Source of the DNA: Dryococelus australis
Lineage: Eukaryota; Arthropoda; Insecta; Phasmatodea; Phasmatidae
Length of the DNA stretch: 64,000 nt
NCBI GenBank assembly: GCA_029891345.1
Contig: CM057009.1
Coordinates: 209,492,709-209,556,708, forward strand
Direction of reading: 5' to 3'
Below, piece after piece: positions 11,838 to 22,676 of this stretch (position 1 is its first letter; every line of letters starts with the position of its first letter). Position numbers and translations under genes: made by a program. The notes below the pieces were generated by a model. That model searched no databases. It was not told the origin of the DNA and saw only the letters and a list, made by a program, of their open reading frames with translations.

Positions 11838-13090
11838 CATTCTATGTTAAGCTACTTTCCTTGTAAAATGAGCTTATATAATCATGCAAATGTCTGTCTA
11901 TGATGTACTGTATGTCCCCTCACAATAATATTCTATCCTGTGAAACATATATAACCAAATTCGGTTCACATATTAAACTTAGTAAGGACATCTGATTTTT
12001 ACAATGTTCTGCCAAGCTGTTTGCTTAGTTTCAGAAGGGTTGATATTTTAAGACAGTAGGGCCCCATTTCATATCTGGGGAATTATTTGGTCAGTAAAAC
12101 AAATCGTGTATTTTCACAGTTAATCCTGTACGTCTTTAATCAAGGAAGGTACGCTCTTATCGGATCGCCATCGTGAAAACAATAAGCTGTGAACATCATA
12201 TCTCGGAAATTACGCAATAGATTCCTGCCACATTTTGCAGGCATCATTTTCATTCATCATTTTGTAATATAGCGCAAACAAAAGAAAATAAAGTTATTGT
12301 ATCGTAATACGGACGGAAAACAATCCACCCATTCTTACCAAGGTTGACAAACAAGTAGTATGCTGATATGACTTAATTGGTTCAGGCATTTAGTTTTAAT
12401 TGGTGGCAATATATACATTTTAATAACTATTCTGTATCTATGAAATGATGTGACCAATTTCAAGCAATATTTGTATACTGTATCTAATACTGTATATGCC
12501 ATGATAACATATGCGATTTAAATGTGTAAGAACATTCATTTTGACATGGTGACTACATAAATATTTTAGGTTCATCTGGTTCACAGTATGTAGCATACTG
12601 TTGGACCAATTTGAACCAAACTTGGTTTGTTGAACGTATTACCTACATGTATTAAACATGCTGGTGCATTGTCTCTTTAGTCTGCAATATTGTCAGGTAC
12701 CTCTACAAAAAGAAAATATATTGTGTCAAATGTCGGGAAACAATAAACCTGTTACTACCTTATTTGGCAAATGCTGACCAAATTAACTGATATGTTTTAC
12801 GTGGGTCGGTCACTTATTTTTAACATGGCGACGAACTGAACTTTTTGATTACTATTCTATAACCACAGAACCGTGTAACCAAGGAACAAAAAAAAAAACA
12901 AACAAAAAAAATGGGAAGGGGGGGGGGGGGGGGGGGGGGGTTCTACACTTTTGAAATATTGCACATGTACCAGTGAGCGTTATCGGAAATTTGGAAATTT
13001 GATACAAATCACACAGCATGTTGTAAATAAACAATCGAATGAAATTATATTTTAACACTGCTTCAAACAAAACCAGTTATATATTACAAA
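11838..13090 (+). repeat. Non-coding repeat, copy 1 of an element also present at 15.8-17.5 kb
   Basis: The start ('gctactttcc..gaatg..gggctta' type followed by 'aatgtctgtct') aligns with the start at about 15850, and several later blocks recur in the same order. Internal motifs such as 'atatctcgg' followed by an accepting 'accaaa' tract are repeated. The 'exact-reading' phrase 'ctcgggaaccatt..accgat' in copy 2 resembles the non-coding head of Helitrons ('ctcgagaacggctggaccaa' at 51207 in this window), so a non-autonomous Helitron-like element is plausible. There is no coding capacity. Confidence 0.5.
12918..12940. repeat. Poly-G run of 23 bases
   Basis: An uninterrupted run of 23 G follows an A-rich stretch (12888-12910). 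Long G homopolymers are rare in AT-rich insect DNA and are prone to sequencing and assembly error. A second run lies at 22652-22676. Confidence 0.95.
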
Positions 13091-14930
13091 ATGTCTGGAA
13101 GAAATAGTTTCTGGACCGATATTGGTAAGTTAAATGTGGTTTAACATAAAATAATACAGGCATTATCAAAGCAATTCAGCATAACTTTATTTTTATCATT
13201 GATTAATTGGGTACTCATATGCGCATATATACTGACTCTTATGGTTTAATTGTGTGCATATTCTAAATCATTAAAATATTGACTCAGTAAATCAAAACTT
13301 TTTTGTAGAACGATTTATTCTCTTCATTTTTGCTTTTTACAATTTCCCATGCAGAAAAATATATGATAGCTGTTTGTCAAAAACTAGATTAAATATTTTG
13401 ATCGGCAGCCAGTTTGCAATTAAACATATTGTAAAACTAAGAGGCTCGAGGGCATTTCGCTTGTTTTCTGACAGCGTTGACAAGTTCAAGTGCCAGATAA
13501 CAAAAATTTATACTCTAGTTTACTTACTCGTCCAAAATGTGCATGTTTTCATCGCTTTATACGATAATTTTTTACAAAGCACAGCCCTCTAGGAAACTGG
13601 AGAGCGGGGGTCTAAGGAACTGTTTGTGGCATTCTACGATACTGTAGCCCAAACATAATGATTATGTGAGCTGTAGGGTTTGTTTCGCTGCTGTATGCAT
13701 TTCCGATCTGAAATGTCATCTCCTCGCTCGCTTAACACAGCAGTTATGCTCAAGAGAAATACGTATATTTGACTAACATGGCTATACTAGGCAATCCCAC
13801 GGTCATTTTCATGCTTTCGTGCGCTGTAAGTAAACTCAAAACATTTTTAACATACATATCAGCACAAAATTTCAACCAGGTTAGCTTGCACTATCTGCGT
13901 TCAAACATTTGACATAAAAAGGCATTAGAACATTTGACATAGAGGTATTCAAGGAAGCAAGGTTATTTGTCTTTCTTGCTGACTTAACAAAGCACTAAAA
14001 TACAAGTTAAATAACTTTAATATGGAGACTCGCGTTTCTCTTGTCGCTTTTGCAATAGGATAGGAAAAGTTATTTGTCTGGGAATACCAGCTCGCCAAAA
14101 AAAAAGGGATGTGTATTTTTTAAGTTTTTAATCGCTTGTAGGTTGTAGGTGCTGTGGTGTTGTAACTGTCAGACTACTCCCCTCCCACCACGACAAACCG
14201 GGGTCACATCCGGATTTTCATGTTTCATGGCGGGCGCTGCTGTTGTAGTGTCGTAGTGTCGGGGTACTCCCGATACTCAGTTTTCTGTCGCTGCTCCATC
14301 TGTACCTCTCTTCGCCACTATCAGCTCTGAAGACCTGAATTGTTAAGCGCCGCTTATGTCTCTCTCATGTCACTGGTGTTAACTTACAGCTGTGTTTCAC
14401 CTACATACATTATTTCATATCTGCATTGATCGTTTAGAGAATTACATACATTTTTCATCTCTGTTCTCAGTTAATGTTGATTTTGCGGCCAACAAATATC
14501 GTATATTACTTTCAAATGCCACATAGGTATGACGTGAAAAACGGGTTTGTACGTGCCTTCGAATTTCCATATCATGTTTCAACTTGCCGACTGAATTATT
14601 ATTATGTTCAGAACCACGAGTCTTTGTGGGAAACTTTTTTTCTTACGAAACTCGCAAATACTCAGCTTTAGTTAATCTTGTGGTCTGTAACACAGATTCT
14701 CCAGTTCCCTTGTCAGTGTTAATACTTCCAGTCCTGCAATTAAATGTTTGGTGAGCAAATAAAAGCAAACGACAAACACGCAAAAGAGAAAACATATGAC
14801 ATGAAAAATTATATAGGAAATAATATCATGTATTTGCAGTGTATTACATTTAGTCAAACTATGTTTTCGTTAATCTGATCGATAAGTGTAACTACGAATA
14901 ATACATTATTAAAAACAATCTCGACATGTA
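13091..14930. other. No recognisable gene
   Basis: AT-rich DNA with a GC-richer patch at 14130-14380 ('accacgacaaaccggggtca', 'tcggggtactcccgatact'). Short open frames at 13374-13592 and 14474-14671 carry no recognisable motifs. A short ATG-led segment at 13091 running into 'gtaagt' at 13125 is noted under rejected items. Confidence 0.4.
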
Positions 14931-14935
14931 TGAAG

Positions 14936-15700
14936 CCTAACACCTATAAGAATTATTCGCCTACAGGAATGCTTGATAGGACTACTGTAATTATATATTA
15001 TTACACTTAACATCAGTCTCTAACAACTTAAATTTTTATGTACACATTCACGTTTACATGGGTGCTGCGGAAACAGTGCACAAGAAAACTGCAAACTTAT
15101 ATAAATATCAAGTTCTAAGAACTACTGGCTGGGGAGAGGCTTCAAATATCGTGTTAGTTTCAAGTCGCGCGGTGATTGATTAGGACCGGAATTTTCTCTG
15201 GAGGTAAAGCGCATAAAATAAATATTGTTTCAATACTACAATTCAAGGAATATAAATTTTTTACGTATAATATCAATATAGTAATTTTTGTAGCTACAAT
15301 AATATAAACTGAAAGTTTTCAATAGCTAAATTGCACTCTTCATTCAATTTCAATAATAATAAGAAACAATTCTAAAATGGGGTGAATTTAATGTTTTTAA
15401 ATTAAAATACAGGATTTTTCTAATGTGCTTTCATTCCGGAGAACTTTCCGGTCCTAACCGGTCATTGCACGACGTAAAACTAACACACTATTTGAAGCCT
15501 CTCATCAGCTAGTAGGTCTTAGAACTGTATATTGATATAAGTATACCGTTTACCTGTTCTTGTGCACGGTTTCGACAGCACTCATGTAAACGTGAATGTG
15601 CTCCATATAATATTTGGGTATTAGAGTCTGAAGTTAAGTTTTATTGTAGAATTTTTTATCAAGCGTTCCTGTAAGCGAAACAATTCTTACAGGTATATGT
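14936..15700. mobile_element. Foldback element with ~300-bp inverted arms
   Basis: The left arm (about 14947-15225) and the reverse complement of the right arm (about 15410-15690) align along their length. Shared blocks include 'cattcacgtttacatg' (15045 and 15580), 'gtgcacaagaa' (15077 and 15560), 'gaggcttcaaat' (15136 and 15493) and 'taggaccggaa' (15180 and 15450). The loop is about 185 bases and AT-rich. The arm tips are 'acctataagaattattcgcc' and its counterpart 'cttacaggt'. It is non-coding. A transcript through it would form a long imperfect hairpin. Confidence 0.85.
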
Positions 15701-15839
15701 TCTTTCAATAACTGCATTAATTATTATTATTTATTCATGTATTTCTTACAGTATTTCATGCTTGTTGTACTATTAGGCTTAAAGCAAAAAAAAAAAAATA
15801 TGTATAACTAATAACACATCATAACTATTCGTTTCCTGT

Positions 15840-17460
15840 CAACTCTTTTTAGTCTACTTTCCGAATGAAAGATGGGCTTATGCAATCACCCGAATGTCTG
15901 TCTGAAATGTAGGCACCACCGTCGCCCCCTTAATAACATTTAAATCCTAAAACCAAAATTCACCAAACTATGTCCACATATATTATAGAGTAAGTATATT
16001 GCACTTTTATAGTTTTCAATCAAGCTGGATACTTATTTTCAAAATGGCGACAATTTTAAATGTTAATTTTATTATGTTATATCTCGGGAACCATTGAACT
16101 GATTTTCAACTACATTAGATGCGTTGACAGTGCGTGATATGAAAATTGAATTTAGAAAATTATAATATTATTGGTTAGCCATTTTGGAAGTAAATTCAAA
16201 TTTTTAAAATAAGCTTTCCCGTTTAACCTCGGCAACCGTTTAACTGACGTAACTCAAATAAGTTACATTGACAGTGCATGATGTAAGTATTCAATTTAGG
16301 AACCGGCAATGTTATTGATTCGACATTTTTTTTTAGGTATTGCAAGTTGAATAACATTATACCTCGGGAACCATTTAACCGATTTAAACCAATACTAGCA
16401 GGTTCACAGAGCATGCTGTAAGGACTAAATTCTTAATGAAGTGATTATGTTATCGTTCCGACATTTTCAAAGAGAGTGAAAAATGAAAAATAGGGATTTT
16501 TATGTTATAATTCGGTAATTATGCAAACGATTCATGCCATATTTTGCATACAAGTAATACAGTTGTGGGCCATGTTCATATATGAAATATAAATCGACAA
16601 TAATGTAATTTAAAAAATGGCAATGATATAATATTTCAGTTAATTTTGCAATATCTGCCCCACCACTTGACCAGTTTCGACTAAACTTGTTAAGTTTATA
16701 GTATATTTAACATACCCTCTTTTGTCCGAGATTTTGTAAGATAGCATTACATGAAATATGATGTATTAATGTGATAACTCGGGAAACAATCAACCGATTC
16801 CCACTAGGTTGGCAAACGAGAAGTACTGTGACAGGCCATGTAAATTGATAGGCCATATTTAAAGAGCACCAGACATTTATATTCAAATCTAGTGGTTATA
16901 TAAACAATTTAGCTTAGTATGCCAAGCATATAAACAATTAAGCATATTATGTATATATATATACACACACGTACATATATGTACGATGGAAAGTAACATA
17001 TTTCAACCTAACTTTATAGGTTGCTAGAGATTTTAAAAAATAATAAAATAATTAAAGGTATTAATTAATTATCAACCTTCTGGAAGATAACACCACATGA
17101 AAAATTAAGATATTGTGTCCTATCCGGAAAACAATTAACTGTGAGCCCCCACCCACTAAATTCACTTTAATATGTAGTAGTATCAATGAGAAACATAGAA
17201 TTTGCCAATACGCAACCACTTATTTCTCTAGTAACGGAGATTGTGCTACATGAGAAAATGTAGTTATTTCATTTGTCAGGGACCAATCAACCTATTCCCA
17301 CCGAACTTTGCTCACAAGTAGTGCAACAATAGGCCATATTTTAAGTGTGTATGGCTTTATGTGCATATGCCATATAAATCATTTGGATAAGTTTATCACA
17401 ACTGTTAAACAATTGAATTAATTCCAGTAAAACTTGGTATGCCGGGAGTATCCATTAGAA
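15840..17460 (+). repeat. Non-coding repeat copy 2, with ~140-160-bp internal units
   Basis: The phrase 'ctcgggaaccatt' or a close variant recurs at about 16083, 16230, 16364 and 16775. It is each time followed by 'accgatt' and a 'gttgacagtgc'-like segment ('gcgttgacagtgcgtgatat', 'cattgacagtgcatgatgta', 'ttcacagagcatgctgtaag'). This gives a diverged internal array. The start near 15850 aligns with copy 1 at 11.84 kb. No coding capacity is seen. Confidence 0.6.
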
Positions 17461-18026
17461 GTATCAAATAATGCTTACAGAAGCCACATTTTGCGCCGTT
17501 TGGCGGAGCCGTGGTCCTCAAATCCCCAGCCCCTAGACTTTGCCTTGGAACCTACATTTCCCCATCTAATGCACTAAAAAAAAATCTAACTTTTAAGCTG
17601 CTCATATCCAAATTCAAGTTTAGTGGCGTGTTTGTGAAGCTAGGCGAATTGCTATCCCGAGGAGATATTTCTATTAAATAACTAGGAGAAGCATGTAAGG
17701 GAAACAACATCGTTCAACAAGGTTCTTGAAATCGGTTGTTAGTTTGACAAGACATTCGTGCAGAAGACTGACGAGATGTGCAGCTCGCCAAAAGTAAGTC
17801 TCATAGGAAAATAGCCTTGTGAGGAGTTTCCAGCATAAGAAAAGTCAACGTAGATCTGGGAATTGGTGTGAAGAGAAGGAGGATTTCGCAAACAAAATGT
17901 TTGCGAAAAATGAAAGAAAGAAATTTTACTTTTTATGATTTCCTGCATTTAAATCTGTCTGCATTAGGTGTCTTAGATTGTCTAGTCAGAAACACAAATG
18001 TTATTATTCCACCAGTCATCACTAGT
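17461..18026. other. No gene; spacer before the 18-22.7 kb element
   Basis: Contains 'gccgtttggcggagccgtgg' and 'ccccagcccctagactttgc' near 17490-17545 and otherwise AT-rich DNA. An overlapping open frame at 17868-18053 has no motifs. Confidence 0.35.
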
Positions 18027-19105
18027 AGTAGGGTTTGGTATGTTTTGGCATAAGGATGTGGGGCGACAGATTCGCACAGTCACCATGTTGTTATGTCACA
18101 GACCGCCATCTTGGATCCATATAATTTTGACATTAACTTTTGACCCTTGACCTTGACCTAGGATCTGGTGACCTCTAACCCCATAATCTTAAAAAATTGC
18201 CCAAAATTTCATTAAAAAATTTAAGAATTCATTACACATTCTTTAATTTGAAAATAATTTCAAAAATATAAGAAAATTTACAACAAAAAATTATTTAAAA
18301 ATTATTTAGAAATTATGAAAAAAATCTTTTTAAATAAGAAAAATTTTTTTATCCCCTCTGCAGCCATTTACACCAGCAATTTCCCTTTACCTTTTTAAAA
18401 TTTTCAGTTTTTCTTTAAAATTTCCCTTTTTCCCTTAACACTTCTAAAAAAATCCCAAACATTTTATAAAAACTTATGAAAAATTTATTTTAAAAACTTA
18501 CATTTCAAAAGGTCCTGCCAGCATCACCAATTACTCACCTCCATTCCACTCCAGGAGACGACTGACTCCCTCACCCCAACTCCTTCACCTATGCTGATTC
18601 TATCCTATGCCATCATTTTTGTTTTTTCATACATAATTTGTTTACATTTTACTTGAGGAAGCCATATTTGTTTTTTGTACATCATGTGTTTACATGTTAC
18701 TGGAGGTGGCCATTTTGTTTTTTCATTTGTCATTTGTTTACACATGTTACTGGAGCCGGACATATATGTTTTTTCGTTCGTCATTTGTTTATATATGTTA
18801 CTGGAGGCTGCCATGTTCGAAGGCAGCCATCTTGCTAGATGCAGTCATCCATGTTTGCTTTTTATTGTCATTTGTTTCAGAGTTTGTATCTCATCTTTGT
18901 TCGATTACCAAATTAGATATTATATGTTAACATCATCTATGTGCGACCAGGTGACAGCCATAATCGTTTATGTGTTTAAAGTATAGGTTGCGCTATTTAC
19001 CCTCGCCAATGTTTTTTATTGGCTAATTAGTCACCTCCCTTCAAAATCCCTCCATGTTAGATTATATTTTTCAACATATAGGTAGTATCAATTTTGCCAC
19101 CTGCA
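18027..19105. repeat. Left terminal inverted repeat of the virus-like element
   Basis: The segment 18600-19105 aligns inverted with 22200-22651. For example 'catgttagattatatt' at 19053 is mirrored at 22268, 'aggtagtatc' at 19080 near 22240, and 'actggagg' blocks occur in both. The outer part (18027-18600) has a tip, then 'caccatgttgttatgtcac' and 'gccatcttggat', 'gacc'-rich words, an A/T-rich tract and a C-rich tract. That order recurs in the elements at 30579 and at the window start. Confidence 0.75.
18640..18835 (+). repeat. ~48-bp tandem repeat inside the left arm, four diverged units
   Basis: Units start at about 18647, 18689, 18737 and 18787. Each has 'gtttaca..gttactggagg..gccat..tgttttttc' with changes. 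Two to three corresponding units lie inverted at 22500-22600. Confidence 0.75.
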
Positions 19106-19923
19106 GTTCTTCTACGATTGAAACTATCTTGTTGGCGTGGGAGTAATCTCCAAATCTTTGCGAACCAAGCATTAGCTGTAGCCTATCCAACAGCTCATTC
19201 GGGTCGTCCCAGAATACGTAATCAATGTTATTGCCATCGTCTATCTTATTCAGACATTCGCTGCTTCGCAGTGCTAGGCCGCTGAAGAGGTCTGCGAGAA
19301 TGTCGATTTTTTCGTGATTGTCGTCCTTATAAACACCGATATCGGGATTATTATTTTGGTAAAGTTCGTGTGTGAGTTCAAGCAAAGTCCTGTATTTCAG
19401 CAGGTCAGATTCTGTAAACTCCCTGGGCTTTTTACGAATTAGAAATTCGTATAGCCTGAGGGTTCCACGAATTGTGTATTTGCCAACTCGGATGTTCCCA
19501 CCTGGTAGAAAATATATTTCATCAGTACCGAGGAACCATTTATCATTATGCCCGTATACACGGTACATCATATAATTATTACAATATGTGTACGATGGTA
19601 GGCATTGTCGAGCCAAAGCATTAGATTTCAGGGCTCTCTTCCATACTTTCTCCTTGTGAGGTAAATCTGCATCTGATCCAATGTCCTGATCTGACTACTT
19701 CATCACATTTTCGCTTTTTCAAAGGCTTAGTGGTATTGTTGATTTCAGATTTCATGACGATGGGTGCTCCATACATTTCCCTGAGTACATCGAGACGATT
19801 AGTAATAGACTTAAAAATTTCTTATTTTTCATAGTGATATGAAATTTTGGCTATCTTGGAAAGCAAATACTTTGAGTGGACAGACTGAATTGCCCGTTGC
19901 AGTTCGCTGGCAATGTCCGACAT
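19071..19923 (-). pseudogene. DUF8207-type virus-like protein, decayed
   Basis: The ATG at 19921-19923 begins 'MSDIASELQRAIQSVHSKYL'. That frame hits a stop about 34 codons in, near 19822, and resumes. A frameshift near 19660 leads into the long open C-terminal frame (19616-19071). The C-terminal part shows 'WFLGTDEIYFLPGGNIRVGK' followed by 'YTIRGTLRLYEFL', and ends with 'WDDPNELLDRLQLMLGSQR' and 'IVSIVEELQVAK'. That layout is what I recall of DUF8207 proteins encoded by virus-like insertions in insects and cnidarians. Their function is unknown to me. The final ~11 codons lie inside the terminal inverted repeat. It diverges from the capsid-like genes, consistent with one central promoter zone. 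Confidence 0.65.
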
Positions 19924-19954
19924 TGTATTGAATAAACATTCTCACTGTCACTCT

Positions 19955-19962
19955 CTTTTATA
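19955..19962 (-). promoter_or_regulatory. TATA box upstream of the DUF8207 gene
   Basis: On the minus strand TATAAAAG lies 32 bases upstream of the ATG at 19923, followed by 'agagtgacagtg'. This is a good eukaryotic core-promoter match and would give a very short leader. No comparable TATA was found for the plus-strand genes in the 19963-20150 gap. Confidence 0.5.
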
Positions 19963-20149
19963 TGTTTAGTTGTGAGTCTATGCCGAAATATATTCGATCC
20001 TGCTTAGATGTTCACTGCAATCATCAAATATGTCCTTGCTGTGATTTTCAGTATCTGTTTTCGTGGCGAGTTGGGAAATCGATGTATTGAATGTACGCTG
20101 ACCTCGACATAAAATACTAACTACATGGGAATCCCAATACTCTGGAGAG

Positions 20150-20507
20150 TGTTATGAGATGCAACGAAGATATCGACTTTACATAACCGGATACTATCGG
20201 ACTGATGCTGGAGTTCCAGCCACGCATCTATGAAGCTGGAAAAACACACGTGTGATCGCAGCCTGTAAACAAATGCCAGTCAATGTGATACGAATATCCT
20301 GCAATTTTGCGAGCGGCACAAAACTCAATGGCAGGCCGAGCAATGTGCTGCACGAATTTTCGCCTACGGTCCCTCCTGGTTATATAAAAGTCGTGGCACT
20401 GCAAAGCAACATATACGTTCCGGTCGTCGCAAAGAGAGCACGGAGAGTTGATGAACTTCGAAACGAAGAAATCACACTATGTCTGCATTTGAGAAGAAGG
20501 GAATAAT
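20150..20507 (+). pseudogene. Small capsid-like gene of the virus-like element, decayed
   Basis: A short frame from ATG 20160 ('MQRRYRLYITGYYRTDAG') stops after about 24 codons. After a frameshift the next frame runs open to the stop at 20505-20507. It contains 'LHEFSPTVPPGYIKVVALQS' and the C-terminal 'NEEITLCLHLRRRE'. This resembles the C-terminal half of proteins that accompany DUF8207 genes in insect virus-like insertions, probably a minor capsid or capsid-associated protein. The family function is inference. It is followed about 80 bases later by the larger capsid-like gene on the same strand. Confidence 0.5.
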
Positions 20508-20590
20508 ATATACACCGACCAGAAGCTATAAAATAATGTGTTGTGCATAACCTAGAATATGTACATCACAGGTCTCCAGGGAGATAACAC

Positions 20591-21856
20591 GTGCTAGCAA
20601 GATTATCCTCTACCATCTCGGCTACGAGGTCGATGGCCATAGAAGATTTCCTAAACTACAAAGAACGAGCCGTTTTCGAAGGCAGCATAACGAAGGTGGA
20701 ACTTAATGTGTACCAGCCATTCCTGATCGTGTCATACACTACGATCGGAAGTTCGGAGAGTGGTCAAACACCAAGATATCAGTACTCGTCCTTACCAGTC
20801 TTTCCTGCGGATTAGGGACACTCTGATGAAAAAAGATGGGTACAACCCGGCATCGACGAAAATTACGAACAATGGAATCCTACACCTGATCGATCTCATG
20901 GCATACTTTCTCAATGGATTCGATGTGGATCAGTCGCGAGATGCGGTCACAACCTCATTGATTAAAAATTACCTTTCGCTCATGCTGAATGAGCTCTCTG
21001 CAGCAAAGATGGCAGGCTGGGGAATCGAAAATGGCTACAGTGTTCCCACCTATGCCGAAGGCCGTTTTGAAGTATGTGTTCCGCTCTCCATGCTATTGGG
21101 ATTTGCCGAAGACTACAAATGAAATATTTTCAACTCGAAGCAGGAGCTAGTAATAATGCTAGCCAATAAGCATGCGGACACCATCGTGGGCACAGCAGAA
21201 AACCTGGATGCAGTGGAACTGAAATTACAGTCTATCGAATGAATGATGTCTTATGTGCAGTGGAGTTCTGCAGAAAGCATACAAATGATGCAGAATGTGG
21301 AAGATGGTAAAAACATCAATGTGGCTTTCAGGTCGTAAAGTCTGGAGACATAGCTCGGATTGCCAGCAAGCGAGCGCATCAATTGAATGGTGAAGTTCAG
21401 CTTAGAATCTGAGAAACTGAGGTACATCATTGTTGGGCTACAGACCAAAAGGCAGCACTGTGTAAGAGTGAGCTGTACGCAGTTCGATACATGTTAAATA
21501 GAAAAAGTCAAAATATTCCCTATTAGCCAAGGATACCCATACGTTTAAATGAACACGAATTTGTAAATGGACAGTACCTACTGGCATATCGGATGTACAC
21601 TTAAATTCAAAATGATTTTGGGCGCACCCAATTCCCGATATTGAGCCCTGATACTTTCAAGGGTTTCGCCCGACTCATGGTATTCGATGTGAGTAAACAG
21701 GACGAGAGTATTACCTCCAACATGATCGACCGCAGGATCGCATTCACTACTGCACATGAAAATATTCCTGCCAACACATACACATTCTGCCTGATACTTT
21801 ACTACCACCTTGTATCTTACAATTGCCGAGACAAGACCGCCAAAATACAGTCTTGA
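20591..21856 (+). pseudogene. Large capsid-like gene (jelly-roll type by recollection), decayed
   Basis: The remnant spans about 420 codons in several frames. An N-terminal frame is open from 20591. A second is open at 20760-21122 with 'NNGILHLIDLMAYFLNGFDV', 'NYLSLMLNELSAAKMAGWGI' and 'CVPLSMLLGFAEDYK'. A stop-rich middle runs from 21122 to 21640. A C-terminal frame ending 21854-21856 has 'RLMVFDVSKQDESITSNMID' and 'PANTYTFCLILYYHLVSYN'. The order of these blocks matches a protein family found as repeated copies in insect genomes next to DUF8207 genes. I recall it as a double-jelly-roll capsid-like protein, but structure prediction would be needed. It is broken by at least three frameshifts/stops and is not functional. 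Confidence 0.55.
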
Positions 21857-22199
21857 ATGCAGCTGACTGTTCGCACACCGTAACTGTTTAGTTGTCTTCG
21901 AGCATCGCCAGCTTCAAGGTTCGATCAGGGGACGAAACTACATAATGGAAGGGTATACTTCAATTGGTGGTGTTTTCCTGCCTGCTTCAATTCCTGGGTC
22001 ACAGAGGAGGACATCGAGCAGTGAACATCAAGGAACATTAGTAAACCTGTATATTTTATTATGTGTACATAACATTTTATGTAAAACGAAATACTGTGTT
22101 CTATTTCAAAAACCTACATACTTTATTTATATAGTAAAAATACTCACATTGAAGAATTAAAAAAATTAATATGAGAAAAAAGTAATTTGCAGGAATGGT
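21857..22199. other. Non-coding spacer inside the virus-like element
   Basis: Lies between the end of the capsid-like gene and the right arm. An open frame at 21945-22160 has no recognisable motif. The AT-rich 3' half would suit a 3' untranslated region. Confidence 0.35.
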
Positions 22200-22651
22200 T
22201 AATGTTATTATTTGGCACAGGCCGATAGCAGGTGACATAATCGATACTACCTACATGTTAGATAATATAATCTAACATGTAAAAGATGGAAACAAGGTGA
22301 CAAATTTGCAAATTAAAAACATTGGCAGGTTTAATCAGTGCAACCTATACTTCAAACACATAAACAAATATGGCTGTAACAAGGTTGTACATAGGTGATG
22401 TAAACATATGAAATCTAATATGGTAATCGAACAAAGGTGAGACATAAACTCTAAAACCAATGAAAATAAAAAACACTCATGGAGGACTGCACCTAACAAG
22501 ATGGCTGCGTCCCAATATGGCAGCCTCCAGTTATATATATAAAAAATGAACGAAAAAATAAATATGTCCACCTCCAGTAACATGTATTAACAAATGACGA
22601 ACGCAAAAAAAAATATGTTTGCCTCGAGAAATATTAAAACAAATTATAAAC
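22200..22651. repeat. Right terminal inverted repeat, inner part only
   Basis: Aligns in inverted orientation with 18625-19105 of the left arm, including the GGAGG-containing units, and with the window-start arm ('ataggtgatgtaaacatatg' at 22391 against 146-170). It ends abruptly at the poly-G run. Confidence 0.75.
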
Positions 22652-22676
22652 GGGGGGGGGGGGGGGGGGGGGGGGG
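22652..22676. repeat. Poly-G run of 25 bases at the broken right arm
   Basis: Uninterrupted G tract exactly where the right arm loses similarity to the left arm. It may mark a deletion healed at a microsatellite or an assembly join. Confidence 0.95.

Larger units (their letters stand above)
18027..22676. mobile_element. Virus-like element with long terminal inverted repeats, right end truncated
   Basis: Inverted arms (18027-~19105 and ~22200-22651) enclose three decayed genes in divergent arrangement: a DUF8207-type gene on the minus strand and two capsid-like genes on the plus strand. The left tip reads AGTAGGGTTTGGTATG and matches both tips of the non-coding element at 30579-35430. The right arm stops at a 25-base poly-G run and lacks the outer ~600 bases seen on the left, so the right terminus is lost or misassembled. 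No polymerase, integrase or transposase is seen between the arms, so it would need help in trans. The genes are of types I associate with Polinton/adintovirus-like insertions in insect genomes. That association is recollection; the TIR structure is seen directly. Confidence 0.75.

Noticed and set aside
13091..13130. ATG-led segment 'MSGRNSFWTDIG' ending at a good donor 'gtaagt'
   Set aside because: Only 12 codons, no promoter or following exon in frame was found, and it abuts a repeat; could be chance.
18605..18930. Open frames such as 18675-18986
   Set aside because: Produced by the 48-bp tandem units of the terminal inverted repeat.
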